Shown: positions 8,728 to 16,675 of the stretch, one piece after another
Layout of the letters: the number at the start of each line of letters is the position of its first letter
Position numbering within the stretch: position 1 is the first letter of the stretch
NCBI RefSeq assembly: GCF_002072155.1
Contig: NZ_BDIY01000001.1
Span: forward strand, 1 to 64,000
Source of the DNA: Roseovarius sp. A-2
Lineage (GTDB): Bacteria; Pseudomonadota; Alphaproteobacteria; Rhodobacterales; Rhodobacteraceae
Direction: 5' to 3'
Length of the DNA stretch: 64,000 nucleotides
Translations under genes and position numbers: made by a program
The notes under the pieces: model-generated
Database searches by the model: none
What the model saw: the letters and a program-made list of their open reading frames with translations, nothing else
What the model was told of the DNA's origin: nothing

Positions 8728-9845
8728 GTGACGCGTTTCTGCCAGAGCCCGATCGCGTCGAAGGCGCGCCGCATCCACGCGAGACGGCGCGGCTGATAGG
8801 GCAGGGGGCCGCAGAGACAGAATTTCTCGATGCGTTCAATAGCGGGCGGCTGCATCACGGCTGGTTGATCACCGGGCCGCGCGGGGTGGGCAAGGCGACC
8901 TTTGCCTGGCGGTTGGCGCGCTTTCTGCTGGCCAATCAGGAGGCGCAAAAGGACAGTCTTTTCGGTGCGCCGCCCCCGCCCGAAATACTCGATGTCGATC
9001 CCGAGCACCCGGTTTCAAGGCGCATCGCGGCGCTGTCGGAGCCGGGGCTGTTCCTGCTGCGGCGTGGCCCCAATGACAAGGGCGACCGGCTGGCGGCCGA
9101 GATCCGGGTGACCGAGGTGCGCAAGCTGGGCAATTTCTTCGCGCTGTCCTCGGCCGATGGCGGGCGGCGCGTGGTGATCGTCGATGCGGCGGATGAATTG
9201 AACATGCAGGCCGCCAATGCGATCCTCAAGATGCTGGAGGAACCGCCCGCGCGCACGGTTCTGTTGCTTGTCTCGCATCAGCCTTCGGGCCTTTTGCCGA
9301 CGATCCGCTCGCGCTGTCGCACGCTGAGGCTCGCCCCCCTTGGTCCCGAGGATATGGCGGCGGCGCTCGATCAGGCGGGCATCACGCGCGAGGGCGACCC
9401 CGTGGCCCTTGCAGAATTGTCGGGCGGGTCGGTTGGTGCTGCGGTGCGGTTGCTCAATCTCGGCGGGCTAAAGACCTATGGGGAGCTTGTCGGCCTGATG
9501 GAAAGCCTGCCGCGTCTTGACCGGGCACGCGCGCTGAAGCTGGCCGAGGCGGCGGCGATGCGCGGGGCGGAAGAGCGGCGCGACCTGCTGTTTTCCTTGA
9601 CCGATCTCTTCATGATCCGTCTCGCGCGCACGGGTGCAACGGGCCATCCGCCCGAGGCAGAGGCCGCGCCGGGCGAGGCGGCACTGCTCACGCGCCTCGC
9701 CCCGGATCCACATCGCGCGCGGGCCTGGGCTGATTGTGCGCAAGAGATCGGGGCGCGGGCGCGCCATGGCCGGGCGGTCAACCTTGACCCTGCCAGCCTA
9801 GTCCTAGATACGGTGTTCAGAATTCAGCAAACCGCGAAGGGCTGA
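8724..9845 (+). CDS. holB: DNA polymerase III subunit delta prime
   Basis: A 373-residue clamp-loader subunit that helps load the beta sliding clamp at replication forks. The AAA+ part carries GPRGVGKATFAW near residue 50; the Walker A-like motif ends in Ala rather than Thr/Ser, which I recall as usual for alphaproteobacterial delta prime. It also has a VVIVDAADELNMQAANAILKMLEEP segment and the SRC sensor motif IRSRCRTLRLAPL. It is coupled to tmk and followed after about 20 bases by tatD. Length is normal. Confidence 0.95.
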   Translation: MSDAFLPEPDRVEGAPHPRETARLIGQGAAETEFLDAFNSGRLHHGWLITGPRGVGKATFAWRLARFLLANQEAQKDSLFGAPPPPEILDVDPEHPVSRRIAALSEPGLFLLRRGPNDKGDRLAAEIRVTEVRKLGNFFALSSADGGRRVVIVDAADELNMQAANAILKMLEEPPARTVLLLVSHQPSGLLPTIRSRCRTLRLAPLGPEDMAAALDQAGITREGDPVALAELSGGSVGAAVRLLNLGGLKTYGELVGLMESLPRLDRARALKLAEAAAMRGAEERRDLLFSLTDLFMIRLARTGATGHPPEAEAAPGEAALLTRLAPDPHRARAWADCAQEIGARARHGRAVNLDPASLVLDTVFRIQQTAKG

Positions 9846-9865
9846 GCGCCCGCCGAGGGAGAGGC

Positions 9866-10657
9866 ATGAGCACCGATATCCGCATTACCGACAGCCATTG
9901 CCATCTCGATTTCCCCGATTTCGACGCCGAGCGTGACGATGTGGTCGCCCGCGCCGTGGAGGCGGGCGTGGCACGCATGGTGACGATCTGCACCAAGCTG
10001 CGGCAAGAACCACAGGTGCGCGCCATTGCCGAAAGCTATCCGCAGGTATTCTACGCCGCGGGAACGCATCCAATGTCCGCCGCCACCGAGCCGATGGTGA
10101 CGGTGGAGGAGCTGGTGGCACTGGCCGACCATCCGAAATTCGTGGGCATCGGTGAGACGGGCCTCGATTATCACTACACCGCCGAGAGCGCCGAGGTGCA
10201 AAAGCAGAGCCTGCGCCTCCATATTGCGGCGGCGCGGGAAACCGGCCTGCCGCTGATCATCCACGCGCGTGCCGCGGATGAGGACATGGCGCGCATCCTG
10301 ACCGAGGAATACCGGAGTGGCGCGTATTCTTGTGTCATGCATTGCTTTTCGTCCGGGCCTGATTTGGCCAAGGCGGCGCTCGATCTTGGGTTCTACCTCT
10401 CGATGTCGGGCATTACGGCCTTTCCCAAGAGCCACGAGCTGCGTGACATTTTCGCCGCCGCGCCAGTTGACCGCATCCTGGTCGAGACCGACGCGCCTTA
10501 TCTCGCGCCGCCGCCCTATCGCGGCAAGCGCAACGAGCCTGCCTATACCACGCATACCGCGCAGAAAGGGGCGGAGGTGTTCGGCATGGAGTGGGCAGAG
10601 TTTGCTGCGCAGACCGAGGCCAATTTCGAGCGGCTGTTCACCAAGGCGGTGGTGTGA
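9866..10657 (+). CDS. TatD family metal-dependent hydrolase
   Basis: A 263-residue TIM-barrel protein of the amidohydrolase superfamily, related to the TatD nuclease. The metal-binding HxH is at residues 11 and 13 (DSHCHLDF). Further markers are GIGETGLDYH, the HARAADEDM and HCFSSGPD histidines, and the late RILVETDAPYL motif. It is the fourth gene of the dac-tmk-holB run and overlaps the next gene by one base (TGATG). The family has DNase activity, but its substrate in vivo is unsettled. Confidence 0.93.
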   Translation: MSTDIRITDSHCHLDFPDFDAERDDVVARAVEAGVARMVTICTKLRQEPQVRAIAESYPQVFYAAGTHPMSAATEPMVTVEELVALADHPKFVGIGETGLDYHYTAESAEVQKQSLRLHIAAARETGLPLIIHARAADEDMARILTEEYRSGAYSCVMHCFSSGPDLAKAALDLGFYLSMSGITAFPKSHELRDIFAAAPVDRILVETDAPYLAPPPYRGKRNEPAYTTHTAQKGAEVFGMEWAEFAAQTEANFERLFTKAVV

Positions 10658-11454
10658 TGGGCGAGCTGCGCTTTACCATCCTTGGCTGCGGCTCGTCTGG
10701 CGGGGTGCCGCGCCTTGGTGGACATTGGGGCGACTGCGACCCCGCGGAGCCGCGCAACACGCGGCGGCGCTGTTCGATGCTGATCGAGCGCGAGACGGAA
10801 CATGGCGTGACGCGAGTGCTGATCGACACGTCACCGGATTTGCGCGCGCAATTGCTCGATGCGGGCATCGGCGCGCTCGATGCGGTGGTCTATACCCATG
10901 CCCATGCCGACCATGTGCACGGCATCGACGATCTGCGGATGATCGTGTTCAACATGCGGCAGCGCTTGCCGGTCTATGCCGATGGCGATACGCAGAACGC
11001 GCTTTATGCGCGCTTCGGCTATGCCTTTACCCAGCCCGAAGACAGCCCCTATCCGCCGATCCTCGACATGCACACGATTGACGGACCGTTCGAGATCGAG
11101 GGGGCAGGGGGCGCTATTCCTCTTATCCCGTTTCAGGTCGGGCACGGCGCGATCGACGCGCTTGGCTTTCGAGTGGGGGGGCTGGCCTATCTCCCCGACG
11201 TGGCCGAGATACCCGAAGATGTCTGGTCCGTGCTTGTCGGTCTCGATTGCTGGGTGCTCGATGCGTTGCGGCGCACGCCGCACCCCACCCATGCGCATCT
11301 CGATTTGGCGCTTCAATGGATCGCGCGGGCGGCCCCCCGCCGGGCGGTGCTGACCAATATGCATATCGACCTCGATTACCGCACCGTCGCCGATGAGACG
11401 CCCGCGCATATCACCCCAGCCTATGACGGGATGATCCTGCGCTACGCGGTGTGA
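10657..11454 (+). CDS. Metallo-beta-lactamase fold hydrolase (PhnP-like)
   Basis: A 265-residue cytoplasmic hydrolase with the metal-binding THAHADHVHG motif at about residues 80-89, an N-terminal LGCGSSGGVPRLGG segment typical of the PhnP/RNase Z-like branch, and a late THAHLD motif. The ATG at 10657 overlaps the tatD stop by one base; an in-frame extension to 10591 is antisense-like shadow within tatD and is rejected. The family cleaves phosphodiester or cyclic phosphate bonds. No phn genes are nearby, so a housekeeping nucleotide or RNA-processing role is as likely as phosphonate metabolism. Confidence 0.88.
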   Translation: MGELRFTILGCGSSGGVPRLGGHWGDCDPAEPRNTRRRCSMLIERETEHGVTRVLIDTSPDLRAQLLDAGIGALDAVVYTHAHADHVHGIDDLRMIVFNMRQRLPVYADGDTQNALYARFGYAFTQPEDSPYPPILDMHTIDGPFEIEGAGGAIPLIPFQVGHGAIDALGFRVGGLAYLPDVAEIPEDVWSVLVGLDCWVLDALRRTPHPTHAHLDLALQWIARAAPRRAVLTNMHIDLDYRTVADETPAHITPAYDGMILRYAV

Positions 11455-11458
11455 CGCG

Positions 11459-12388
11459 ATGCAGGCGCTGATCGAGGTCATCCTGCCGGTCTTTCTGGTG
11501 ATCGGGTTCGGCTATCTCGCGGTTTGGCGCGGCTGGTTCAGTAAGGCGGGTGTCGAGGGGCTGATGACCTTCACCCAGAAATTCGCCATTCCATGCCTGC
11601 TTTTTACCGCGATTTCCCGGCTCGATCTGGGGCAGAGTTTCGACCTGCGGCTCTTGTCGAGCTTTTATCTTGGTGCGCTCGCGGGCTTTGGTCTGGGGCT
11701 GTTTGGTGCGAGGCTGATCTTTGGCCGATCATGGGAAGACGCGGTTGCCATCGGCTTTTGCTGCCTGTTCTCCAACTCGTTGCTTCTGGGCCTTCCAATC
11801 ATGGAGCACGCCTATGGGCCGGATGCGCTGGCGGCCAATTTCGCCATCATCGCGGTGCATTCGCCGTTCTGCTACGGGGTGGGCATCACGGTCATGGAGG
11901 TCGTCAAGGCGCGCGGCGTGGCCGGGCCGAGGGTGGTGCTCAAAGTGCTCAAGGCGATGTTCTCGAACACGCTGATCATGGGGGTTGCGGCGGGGTTCGT
12001 TGTCAACCTTACGGGGATGGCCCTGCCCGTTCCGGTGCAGGGCGGGCTCGACCTGATGGCGCGTGCGGCATTGCCGGCAGCGCTCTTCGGTCTGGGCGGT
12101 GTGTTGGTGCAATATCGGCCCGAGGGGGATCTGCGGGTGATCCTCTATGTGTGCCTGATCTCGCTGGTCGTGCATCCGGTGATCACGCTGGGGCTGGGCG
12201 TTGGGCTGGGCCTGCCTGACGAAGGCGTGCGCTCTGCGGTGGTGACTGCGGCGATGGCACCGGGGGTCAACGCCTATATCTTCGCCAATATCTACGGCCA
12301 CGCCAAACGGGTGGCGGCGTCGAGCGTGCTGATTTCGACCGCGTTGACGGTAGTGACAGCGTGGCTCTGGTTGCAGGTGCTGCCGTGA
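11459..12388 (+). CDS. AEC family transporter (auxin efflux carrier superfamily)
   Basis: A 309-residue inner membrane protein with about ten hydrophobic segments and the AEC-type mid-region containing FSNTLIMGVAAGFV, then a C-terminal APGVNAYIFANIYG block. Homologues export organic acids or other small metabolites by secondary transport. It starts five bases after the hydrolase stop, so it is probably part of the same transcript. The substrate cannot be deduced. Confidence 0.88.
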   Translation: MQALIEVILPVFLVIGFGYLAVWRGWFSKAGVEGLMTFTQKFAIPCLLFTAISRLDLGQSFDLRLLSSFYLGALAGFGLGLFGARLIFGRSWEDAVAIGFCCLFSNSLLLGLPIMEHAYGPDALAANFAIIAVHSPFCYGVGITVMEVVKARGVAGPRVVLKVLKAMFSNTLIMGVAAGFVVNLTGMALPVPVQGGLDLMARAALPAALFGLGGVLVQYRPEGDLRVILYVCLISLVVHPVITLGLGVGLGLPDEGVRSAVVTAAMAPGVNAYIFANIYGHAKRVAASSVLISTALTVVTAWLWLQVLP

Positions 12389-12509
12389 CGCGGGCAGGGT
12401 TGGATGTGGAGTGGTTCCGCGCGAACGCCACTGGCAACATGCATCGCGCGACCTTGACGCCCCCGACCCAAGACCGCACTGTCCGCGCGACGTGACCCAA
12501 GGAGCCGCC

Positions 12510-13799
12510 ATGGCCAGATCGCCCGCCCCCTTTACCGCCTTCGAGTGGATGATCGCCTGGCGTTATCTGCGCGCCAAACGCGCCGAGGGTGGCGTGAGCG
12601 TGATGACCTGGATCAGCCTGATCGGCATTACGCTGGCGGTGTTCGCGCTGATTGCGACGCTCGCCGTGCGCTCCGGTTTTCGGGCGGAGTTCGTCGATAC
12701 CATCCTTGGGGCCAACGCACATGTGACGATCTACAATACGGGCACAGTCGATGAACAGTCTGGCCGCATCGATCGCACCATCGAGGAATACGAGGCGATG
12801 GCAGACCGGGTGCGCGAGGTGCCGAATGTCACGCGCGTGGCCCCGCTGGTCAAGGGGCAGGTGATGGCCAGTGCGCGCGACCGCAACGCGGGCGTGCAGG
12901 TCTTTGGCATCAGGCCCGAGGATCTGCGCACCATCCCGCGCGTGGCCGATCCCGAAACCGCGCGCGGCGATATCGCGCGGTTCGGCGATGGCATCGCCGT
13001 CGGCTCGGGGGTGGCACAGGAACTGGGCGTGACGTTGGGCGAGCGGATCAAGCTGATCTCGCCCAACGGGGTCAAGACGCCGCTTGGCACAAGCCCGCGG
13101 ATCAATGCCTATGAGGTGGTCTATATCTTCACCGCCGGACGCTATGACATCGACCGGGTACGGGTCTATCTGCCCTTTGCGGAGGCGCAATCCTTCTTCA
13201 ACCGCGACGGGCGCGCGGATGAGCTGGAGGTCATGGTCGAGGCGCCCGAAAACGTCGACGACATGACCCTGCCGCTGTTACGTGCTGCGGGCGAGCGCGC
13301 GCAAGTCTGGACATGGCAGGATTCGAGCGGCTCGTTTCTGCGCGCACTTGAGGTGGAGGATAACGTGATGTTCGTGATCCTGTCGATCCTCGTGCTGATT
13401 GCGGCGATGAACATCACCTCCGGGCTGATCATGCTGGTCAAGAACAAGGGGCGCGATATCGGCATATTGCGCACCATGGGGCTGAGCGAAGGCTCGGTGC
13501 TGCGCATCTTCTTCATCTGCGGGGCGTTTACCGGGCTGATCGGCACGGCGGCGGGGGTGATCCTCGGGTGCCTGTTCGCGATCTATATCGACCCGATTTT
13601 CAGTTTCGTGAACGTGCTGATGGGGGGGCAGGTCTGGGATCCGTCAATACGCGGCATCTATCACCTGCCGGCGCAGTTGCAGGTGGGTGATGTGCTCTCG
13701 GCAGTTATGCTCTCGCTGGGGCTGTCCTTTGTGGTGACGATCTTTCCGGCGCGGCGGGCGGCGCGGATGAACCCGGTGGAGGCACTGCGCTATGAGTGA
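12510..13799 (+). CDS. Lipoprotein-releasing ABC transporter permease (LolC/E family)
   Basis: A 429-residue inner membrane protein that extracts outer membrane lipoproteins and passes them to LolA. It has an N-terminal transmembrane helix ([18 protein letters not shown]), a large periplasmic domain (about residues 55-270) and three C-terminal membrane helices with the FtsX-like [20 protein letters not shown] loop. The start at 12510 follows AAGGAG at 12499-12504; a longer frame from 12411 lacks family sequence. Only one LolC/E-type gene is present, next to lolD, so a homodimeric permease (LolF-type) is likely. Confidence 0.93.
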   Translation: MARSPAPFTAFEWMIAWRYLRAKRAEGGVSVMTWISLIGITLAVFALIATLAVRSGFRAEFVDTILGANAHVTIYNTGTVDEQSGRIDRTIEEYEAMADRVREVPNVTRVAPLVKGQVMASARDRNAGVQVFGIRPEDLRTIPRVADPETARGDIARFGDGIAVGSGVAQELGVTLGERIKLISPNGVKTPLGTSPRINAYEVVYIFTAGRYDIDRVRVYLPFAEAQSFFNRDGRADELEVMVEAPENVDDMTLPLLRAAGERAQVWTWQDSSGSFLRALEVEDNVMFVILSILVLIAAMNITSGLIMLVKNKGRDIGILRTMGLSEGSVLRIFFICGAFTGLIGTAAGVILGCLFAIYIDPIFSFVNVLMGGQVWDPSIRGIYHLPAQLQVGDVLSAVMLSLGLSFVVTIFPARRAARMNPVEALRYE

Positions 13800-14475
13800 C
13801 GCGATGCTGCGCCTGACGGGGATCGAGAAGACCTACAACAAGGGGCAGACCGGCGAGGTGCAGGTGCTGGCGGGGGCTGACCTGACGCTCGAACACGGCG
13901 AGATGGTGGCGCTTGTGGCCCCTTCCGGTGCGGGCAAATCGACGCTTTTGCATATCGCGGGGCTGCTGGACGTGGCCGATATGGGGCAGGTCCAGATCGG
14001 CGGTGAGGACATGACCGGGCTGAGCGACCGGCGGCGCACGGCGGTGCGGCGCCAGGAGGTGGGGTTCGTCTATCAGTTCCATCATCTGCTGCCCGAGTTC
14101 AGCGCGCTCGAGAATATCGTTCTGCCGCAACTGGCCAACGGGGTGGCGCGCAAAACCGCGCAGGCGCGAGCACAGGAGTTGCTGGAGCAGGTGGGCGTGC
14201 GCGCGCGCGCGGGGCATCGCCCCTCAGCAATGTCGGGGGGCGAGCAGCAGCGCGTGGCGTTCTGCCGGGCGCTTGCCAACAGCCCACGCGTTCTGCTGGC
14301 CGACGAGCCCACAGGCAATCTAGACCCCGGCACCTCGGATCAGGTGTTCGGGGCGCTGACCGGGCTGGTGCGAGGGACCGGCCTTTCGGCGCTGATCGCC
14401 ACGCATAATCTTGATCTCGCGGCGCGGATGGACCGGATCGTCAAGCTTGATCAGGGGCGGATCGTGGCGGGCTGA
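13792..14475 (+). CDS. lolD: Lipoprotein-releasing ABC transporter ATPase
   Basis: A 227-residue ATPase that powers lipoprotein release with the permease encoded immediately upstream, whose gene it overlaps by eight bases. The Walker A segment APSGAGKST is at residues 43-51, [18 protein letters not shown] holds the Q-loop and the LolD-type sequence after it, the signature is MSGGEQQR and Walker B is [12 protein letters not shown]. The H-loop is ATHNLDLA. All ATPase motifs are intact. Confidence 0.95.
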   Translation: MSDAMLRLTGIEKTYNKGQTGEVQVLAGADLTLEHGEMVALVAPSGAGKSTLLHIAGLLDVADMGQVQIGGEDMTGLSDRRRTAVRRQEVGFVYQFHHLLPEFSALENIVLPQLANGVARKTAQARAQELLEQVGVRARAGHRPSAMSGGEQQRVAFCRALANSPRVLLADEPTGNLDPGTSDQVFGALTGLVRGTGLSALIATHNLDLAARMDRIVKLDQGRIVAG

Positions 14476-14575
14476 GCGCGTGCGTTTTGTTCCGGCTGAA
14501 AGCGGGTTCAGAAGGTCTGAATTGACCTCTGGCAGGGAGCCGACCATAGCTGTCTCTGACACGAGCGGAGGCGGG

Positions 14576-15553
14576 ATGGTGCAAATTTCCCTAGACGAGA
14601 TCGAGGCAAGGACCTGCGCGGCGCTGATCCGGCATGGCGCGCAGCCGTGGATCGCCGAACAGGTAGCGCGCGCGGTGCGCAAGGCCGAAAGCGTCGGCAA
14701 CCGGATTTGCGGGCTCTACTATCTCGAAAGCTATTGCCAGCAATTGCAGACCGGGCGCGTCAAGGGCGATGTGGTGCCCGAGGTGACGCAACCGCGACCC
14801 GGCGCTGTGGTCGTCGACGCGAAATTCGGCTTCGCGCAGCCCGCCTTTGCCCTGGGGATCGACCGGGCGGCACAGGCAGCGCGCGCCTGCGGTGTGGCGA
14901 GCCTTGCGGTGGGGCATGCGCATACCTGCACCTCTCTGGGCTATTTCACCGAACAGATCGCAGACCGGGGCCTGATCGGTCTGGGGATGACCAATGCCTC
15001 GCCCATCGTGGCGGCCCCGGGTGGCAAGACACGGGTGATCGGCACCAACCCGATCGCCTTTTCGGTGCCGGACGGGCAGGGCGGCATTGCCATGCAGTTC
15101 GACCAATCGACGACCGTGGTGGCCCTGGGCAAGATCACGATGGCCAAGGCCGCAGGCGAGCGTATCCCCGAAGGCTGGGCGGTGGATGCCGAGGGCCGAC
15201 CGACCACCGATCCCGATGCCGCGCTCGGCGGCTCTCTGGTCAGTATTGGCGGGCCCAAGGGCTGGGGCTTTGGCCTGATGGCGGAACTGCTGGCGGCGGG
15301 GATGACCGGCGGGGTGATAAGCCGGGATGTCAAGCCGCTCAAGGCCGCCGAAGGACCGCCGCATGATCTGGGGCAGTATTACCTGTTGATGGACCCGGAG
15401 GTGTCGGGCGCATTCTTCGAGCGGTTGGCACAGGTGGCCGAGGCGGCAACGCAGGACGAGAACGCCCGCCTGCCTGGGCAGGGTAAACGCCCGTCCGACC
15501 CGGTCGAGGTGGCCGATGCAGTCTGGCAAAAGGTGCTCCACCTCGCGGGGTAA
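14576..15553 (+). CDS. Ldh family oxidoreductase (malate/L-lactate/ureidoglycolate dehydrogenase type)
   Basis: A 325-residue NAD(P)-dependent dehydrogenase of the Ldh2/MDH2 family, distinct from classical Rossmann-type lactate dehydrogenases. Recognisable blocks are GLGMTNASPIVAAPGGKTRVIGTNP (nucleotide/substrate pocket) and the C-terminal GPKGWGFGLMAELLAAGMTGG. The start MVQISLDEIEA at 14576 follows GGAGGCGGG; the open frame extending back into lolD is not used. Members act on malate, lactate, ureidoglycolate or delta-1-piperideine-2-carboxylate, and nothing nearby settles which. It is followed by the tandem palindromes at 15558-15648. Confidence 0.85.
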   Translation: MVQISLDEIEARTCAALIRHGAQPWIAEQVARAVRKAESVGNRICGLYYLESYCQQLQTGRVKGDVVPEVTQPRPGAVVVDAKFGFAQPAFALGIDRAAQAARACGVASLAVGHAHTCTSLGYFTEQIADRGLIGLGMTNASPIVAAPGGKTRVIGTNPIAFSVPDGQGGIAMQFDQSTTVVALGKITMAKAAGERIPEGWAVDAEGRPTTDPDAALGGSLVSIGGPKGWGFGLMAELLAAGMTGGVISRDVKPLKAAEGPPHDLGQYYLLMDPEVSGAFFERLAQVAEAATQDENARLPGQGKRPSDPVEVADAVWQKVLHLAG

Positions 15554-15557
15554 ACGG

Positions 15558-15648
15558 ACAAGGCCTTTGCAAAGGCCTTGTCACGCGCTTTGCAAAGCGC
15601 GTGGAAAGCGGCTTTCAAGCCGCTTTAGAAGCCGTTTGCAAACGGCTT
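15558..15648. repeat. Four tandem palindromes with TTTGCAAA-type centres
   Basis: Four palindromes stand back to back. P1 is 15558-15581 (24 bases, perfect, arms ACAAGGCCTTTG). P2 is 15582-15603 (22 bases, perfect, arms CACGCGCTTTG). P3 is 15605-15626 (22 bases, arms AAAGCGGCTT around TC). P4 is 15629-15648 (20 bases, perfect, arms AAGCCGTTTG). Spacers are 0, 1 and 2 bases. The arms differ between units, yet each stays self-complementary, so pairing rather than sequence is conserved. P4 runs into TTTTT and could end ldh transcription. Confidence 0.9.
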
Positions 15649-15653
15649 TTTGG
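15629..15653 (+). terminator. Candidate intrinsic terminator (fourth palindrome plus T-tract)
   Basis: The stem AAGCCGTTTG/CAAACGGCTT is followed directly by a run of T on the plus strand, about 75 bases after the ldh stop codon. It is the only one of the four tandem palindromes with a T-tract, so it may terminate the ldh transcript while the other three serve another purpose or add structure. Confidence 0.5.
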
Positions 15654-15736
15654 ACGGCTGGGTCGGTGTTTGACTTTGATCATGGCGGGGGGCACTTTTG
15701 CGGGAGAGACTGGCGACAGGGTGCAAGGAAGCTGCA

Positions 15737-16132
15737 ATGAAAGCCATTTTTTTTCTATCGGCCGTCGCAATTCTGGCAGGTGCTGCGCAGGCGCAGGACG
15801 TGCGCGCTGGCAAGGCGGTCTATGACCGCTACTGCGCCGCCTGTCATGGTTCGGCCGCCCGGGGCGATGGTCCTATGAGGATGGTGCTGACGGTGGGCCC
15901 TTCCGATCTGACCGTATTGCAGCGCGCCAATGGCGGGCACTTCCCGCTGGCGCGGGTGGTGCAGCGCATCGATGGGCGCGATCCGATTGTGGCGCATGGC
16001 AGCGAGATGCCGATCTATGGAGATTTCTTCGAGGCCCGCAGCGTGGCCCTGCGCACCGAACGGGGCGAGACGGTGCGGGTCAGCCCGCCGATGGCCGATC
16101 TGGTCGCCTATCTGGAGGGCTTGCAACGCTAG
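15737..16132 (+). CDS. Small periplasmic c-type cytochrome
   Basis: A 131-residue exported monohaem cytochrome. A signal peptide (MKAIFFLSAVAILAGAAQA) precedes the haem-binding CAACH at residues 33-37; GSEMPIYGDFF probably supplies the methionine ligand. The start at 15737 gives a clean signal peptide, whereas the longer frame from 15698 would bury it. No oxidase or dehydrogenase gene is adjacent, so its redox partner is unknown. The next gene lies 38 bases downstream and is also exported. Confidence 0.85.
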   Translation: MKAIFFLSAVAILAGAAQAQDVRAGKAVYDRYCAACHGSAARGDGPMRMVLTVGPSDLTVLQRANGGHFPLARVVQRIDGRDPIVAHGSEMPIYGDFFEARSVALRTERGETVRVSPPMADLVAYLEGLQR

Positions 16133-16170
16133 GGTGGTGGCCTATTTCAATTTTGCATGGAGGTGTTGCC

Positions 16171-16572
16171 ATGCGATATTTCATTCTATCCCTGATCGTC
16201 TCTATTGGTCTGAGCGGTGCTGCGCGCGCCGATGAGACGGCGCTGAGAGCGGTCATTTCATCCCAGATCGAGGCATTCCTGTCGGAGGATTTGGAGCGCG
16301 CGTTCAGCCATGCCAGCCCGTTCATTCAGCGCAAGTTCGATACGCCCGAGGGCTTTGGTCGCATGGTCCGCGAGGGCTATCCGATGGTCTGGCGTCCGTC
16401 CGATGTGACTTTTCTCGAGGCTGAGGTGATAGCGGGCAAGCTCTGGCAGAGTGTGCTGTTGCGCGGGCCGGCGGGCAAATTCTGGATCGTCGAATACGAG
16501 ATGGTCAAGCGGGAGGACGGCCTGAAAATCAATGGTGTGCGGGTGCGCCTGGCCCCCGGGGCTGCGGCCTGA
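16171..16572 (+). CDS. DUF4864 domain exported protein
   Basis: A 133-residue protein with a signal peptide (MRYFILSLIVSIGLSGAARA) and a compact domain beginning LRAVISSQIEAFLSEDLERAFSHASP, which I recognise as DUF4864. This is a family of unknown function with an NTF2-like appearance: helices, then the sheet region WIVEYEMVKREDGLKINGVRV. The start at 16171 follows GGAGGTG. Function is unknown; it may share a transcript with the cytochrome gene. Confidence 0.8.
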   Translation: MRYFILSLIVSIGLSGAARADETALRAVISSQIEAFLSEDLERAFSHASPFIQRKFDTPEGFGRMVREGYPMVWRPSDVTFLEAEVIAGKLWQSVLLRGPAGKFWIVEYEMVKREDGLKINGVRVRLAPGAAA

Positions 16573-16675
16573 GCCATCCAAGAGGCACCGTGACGATGCC
16601 CTGACATCCGGTTAACGCCTCGGGGCTAATCCCTCTTTCCATCACGCGCGGCGCGGGAGAGAGAAAGGGATATCC

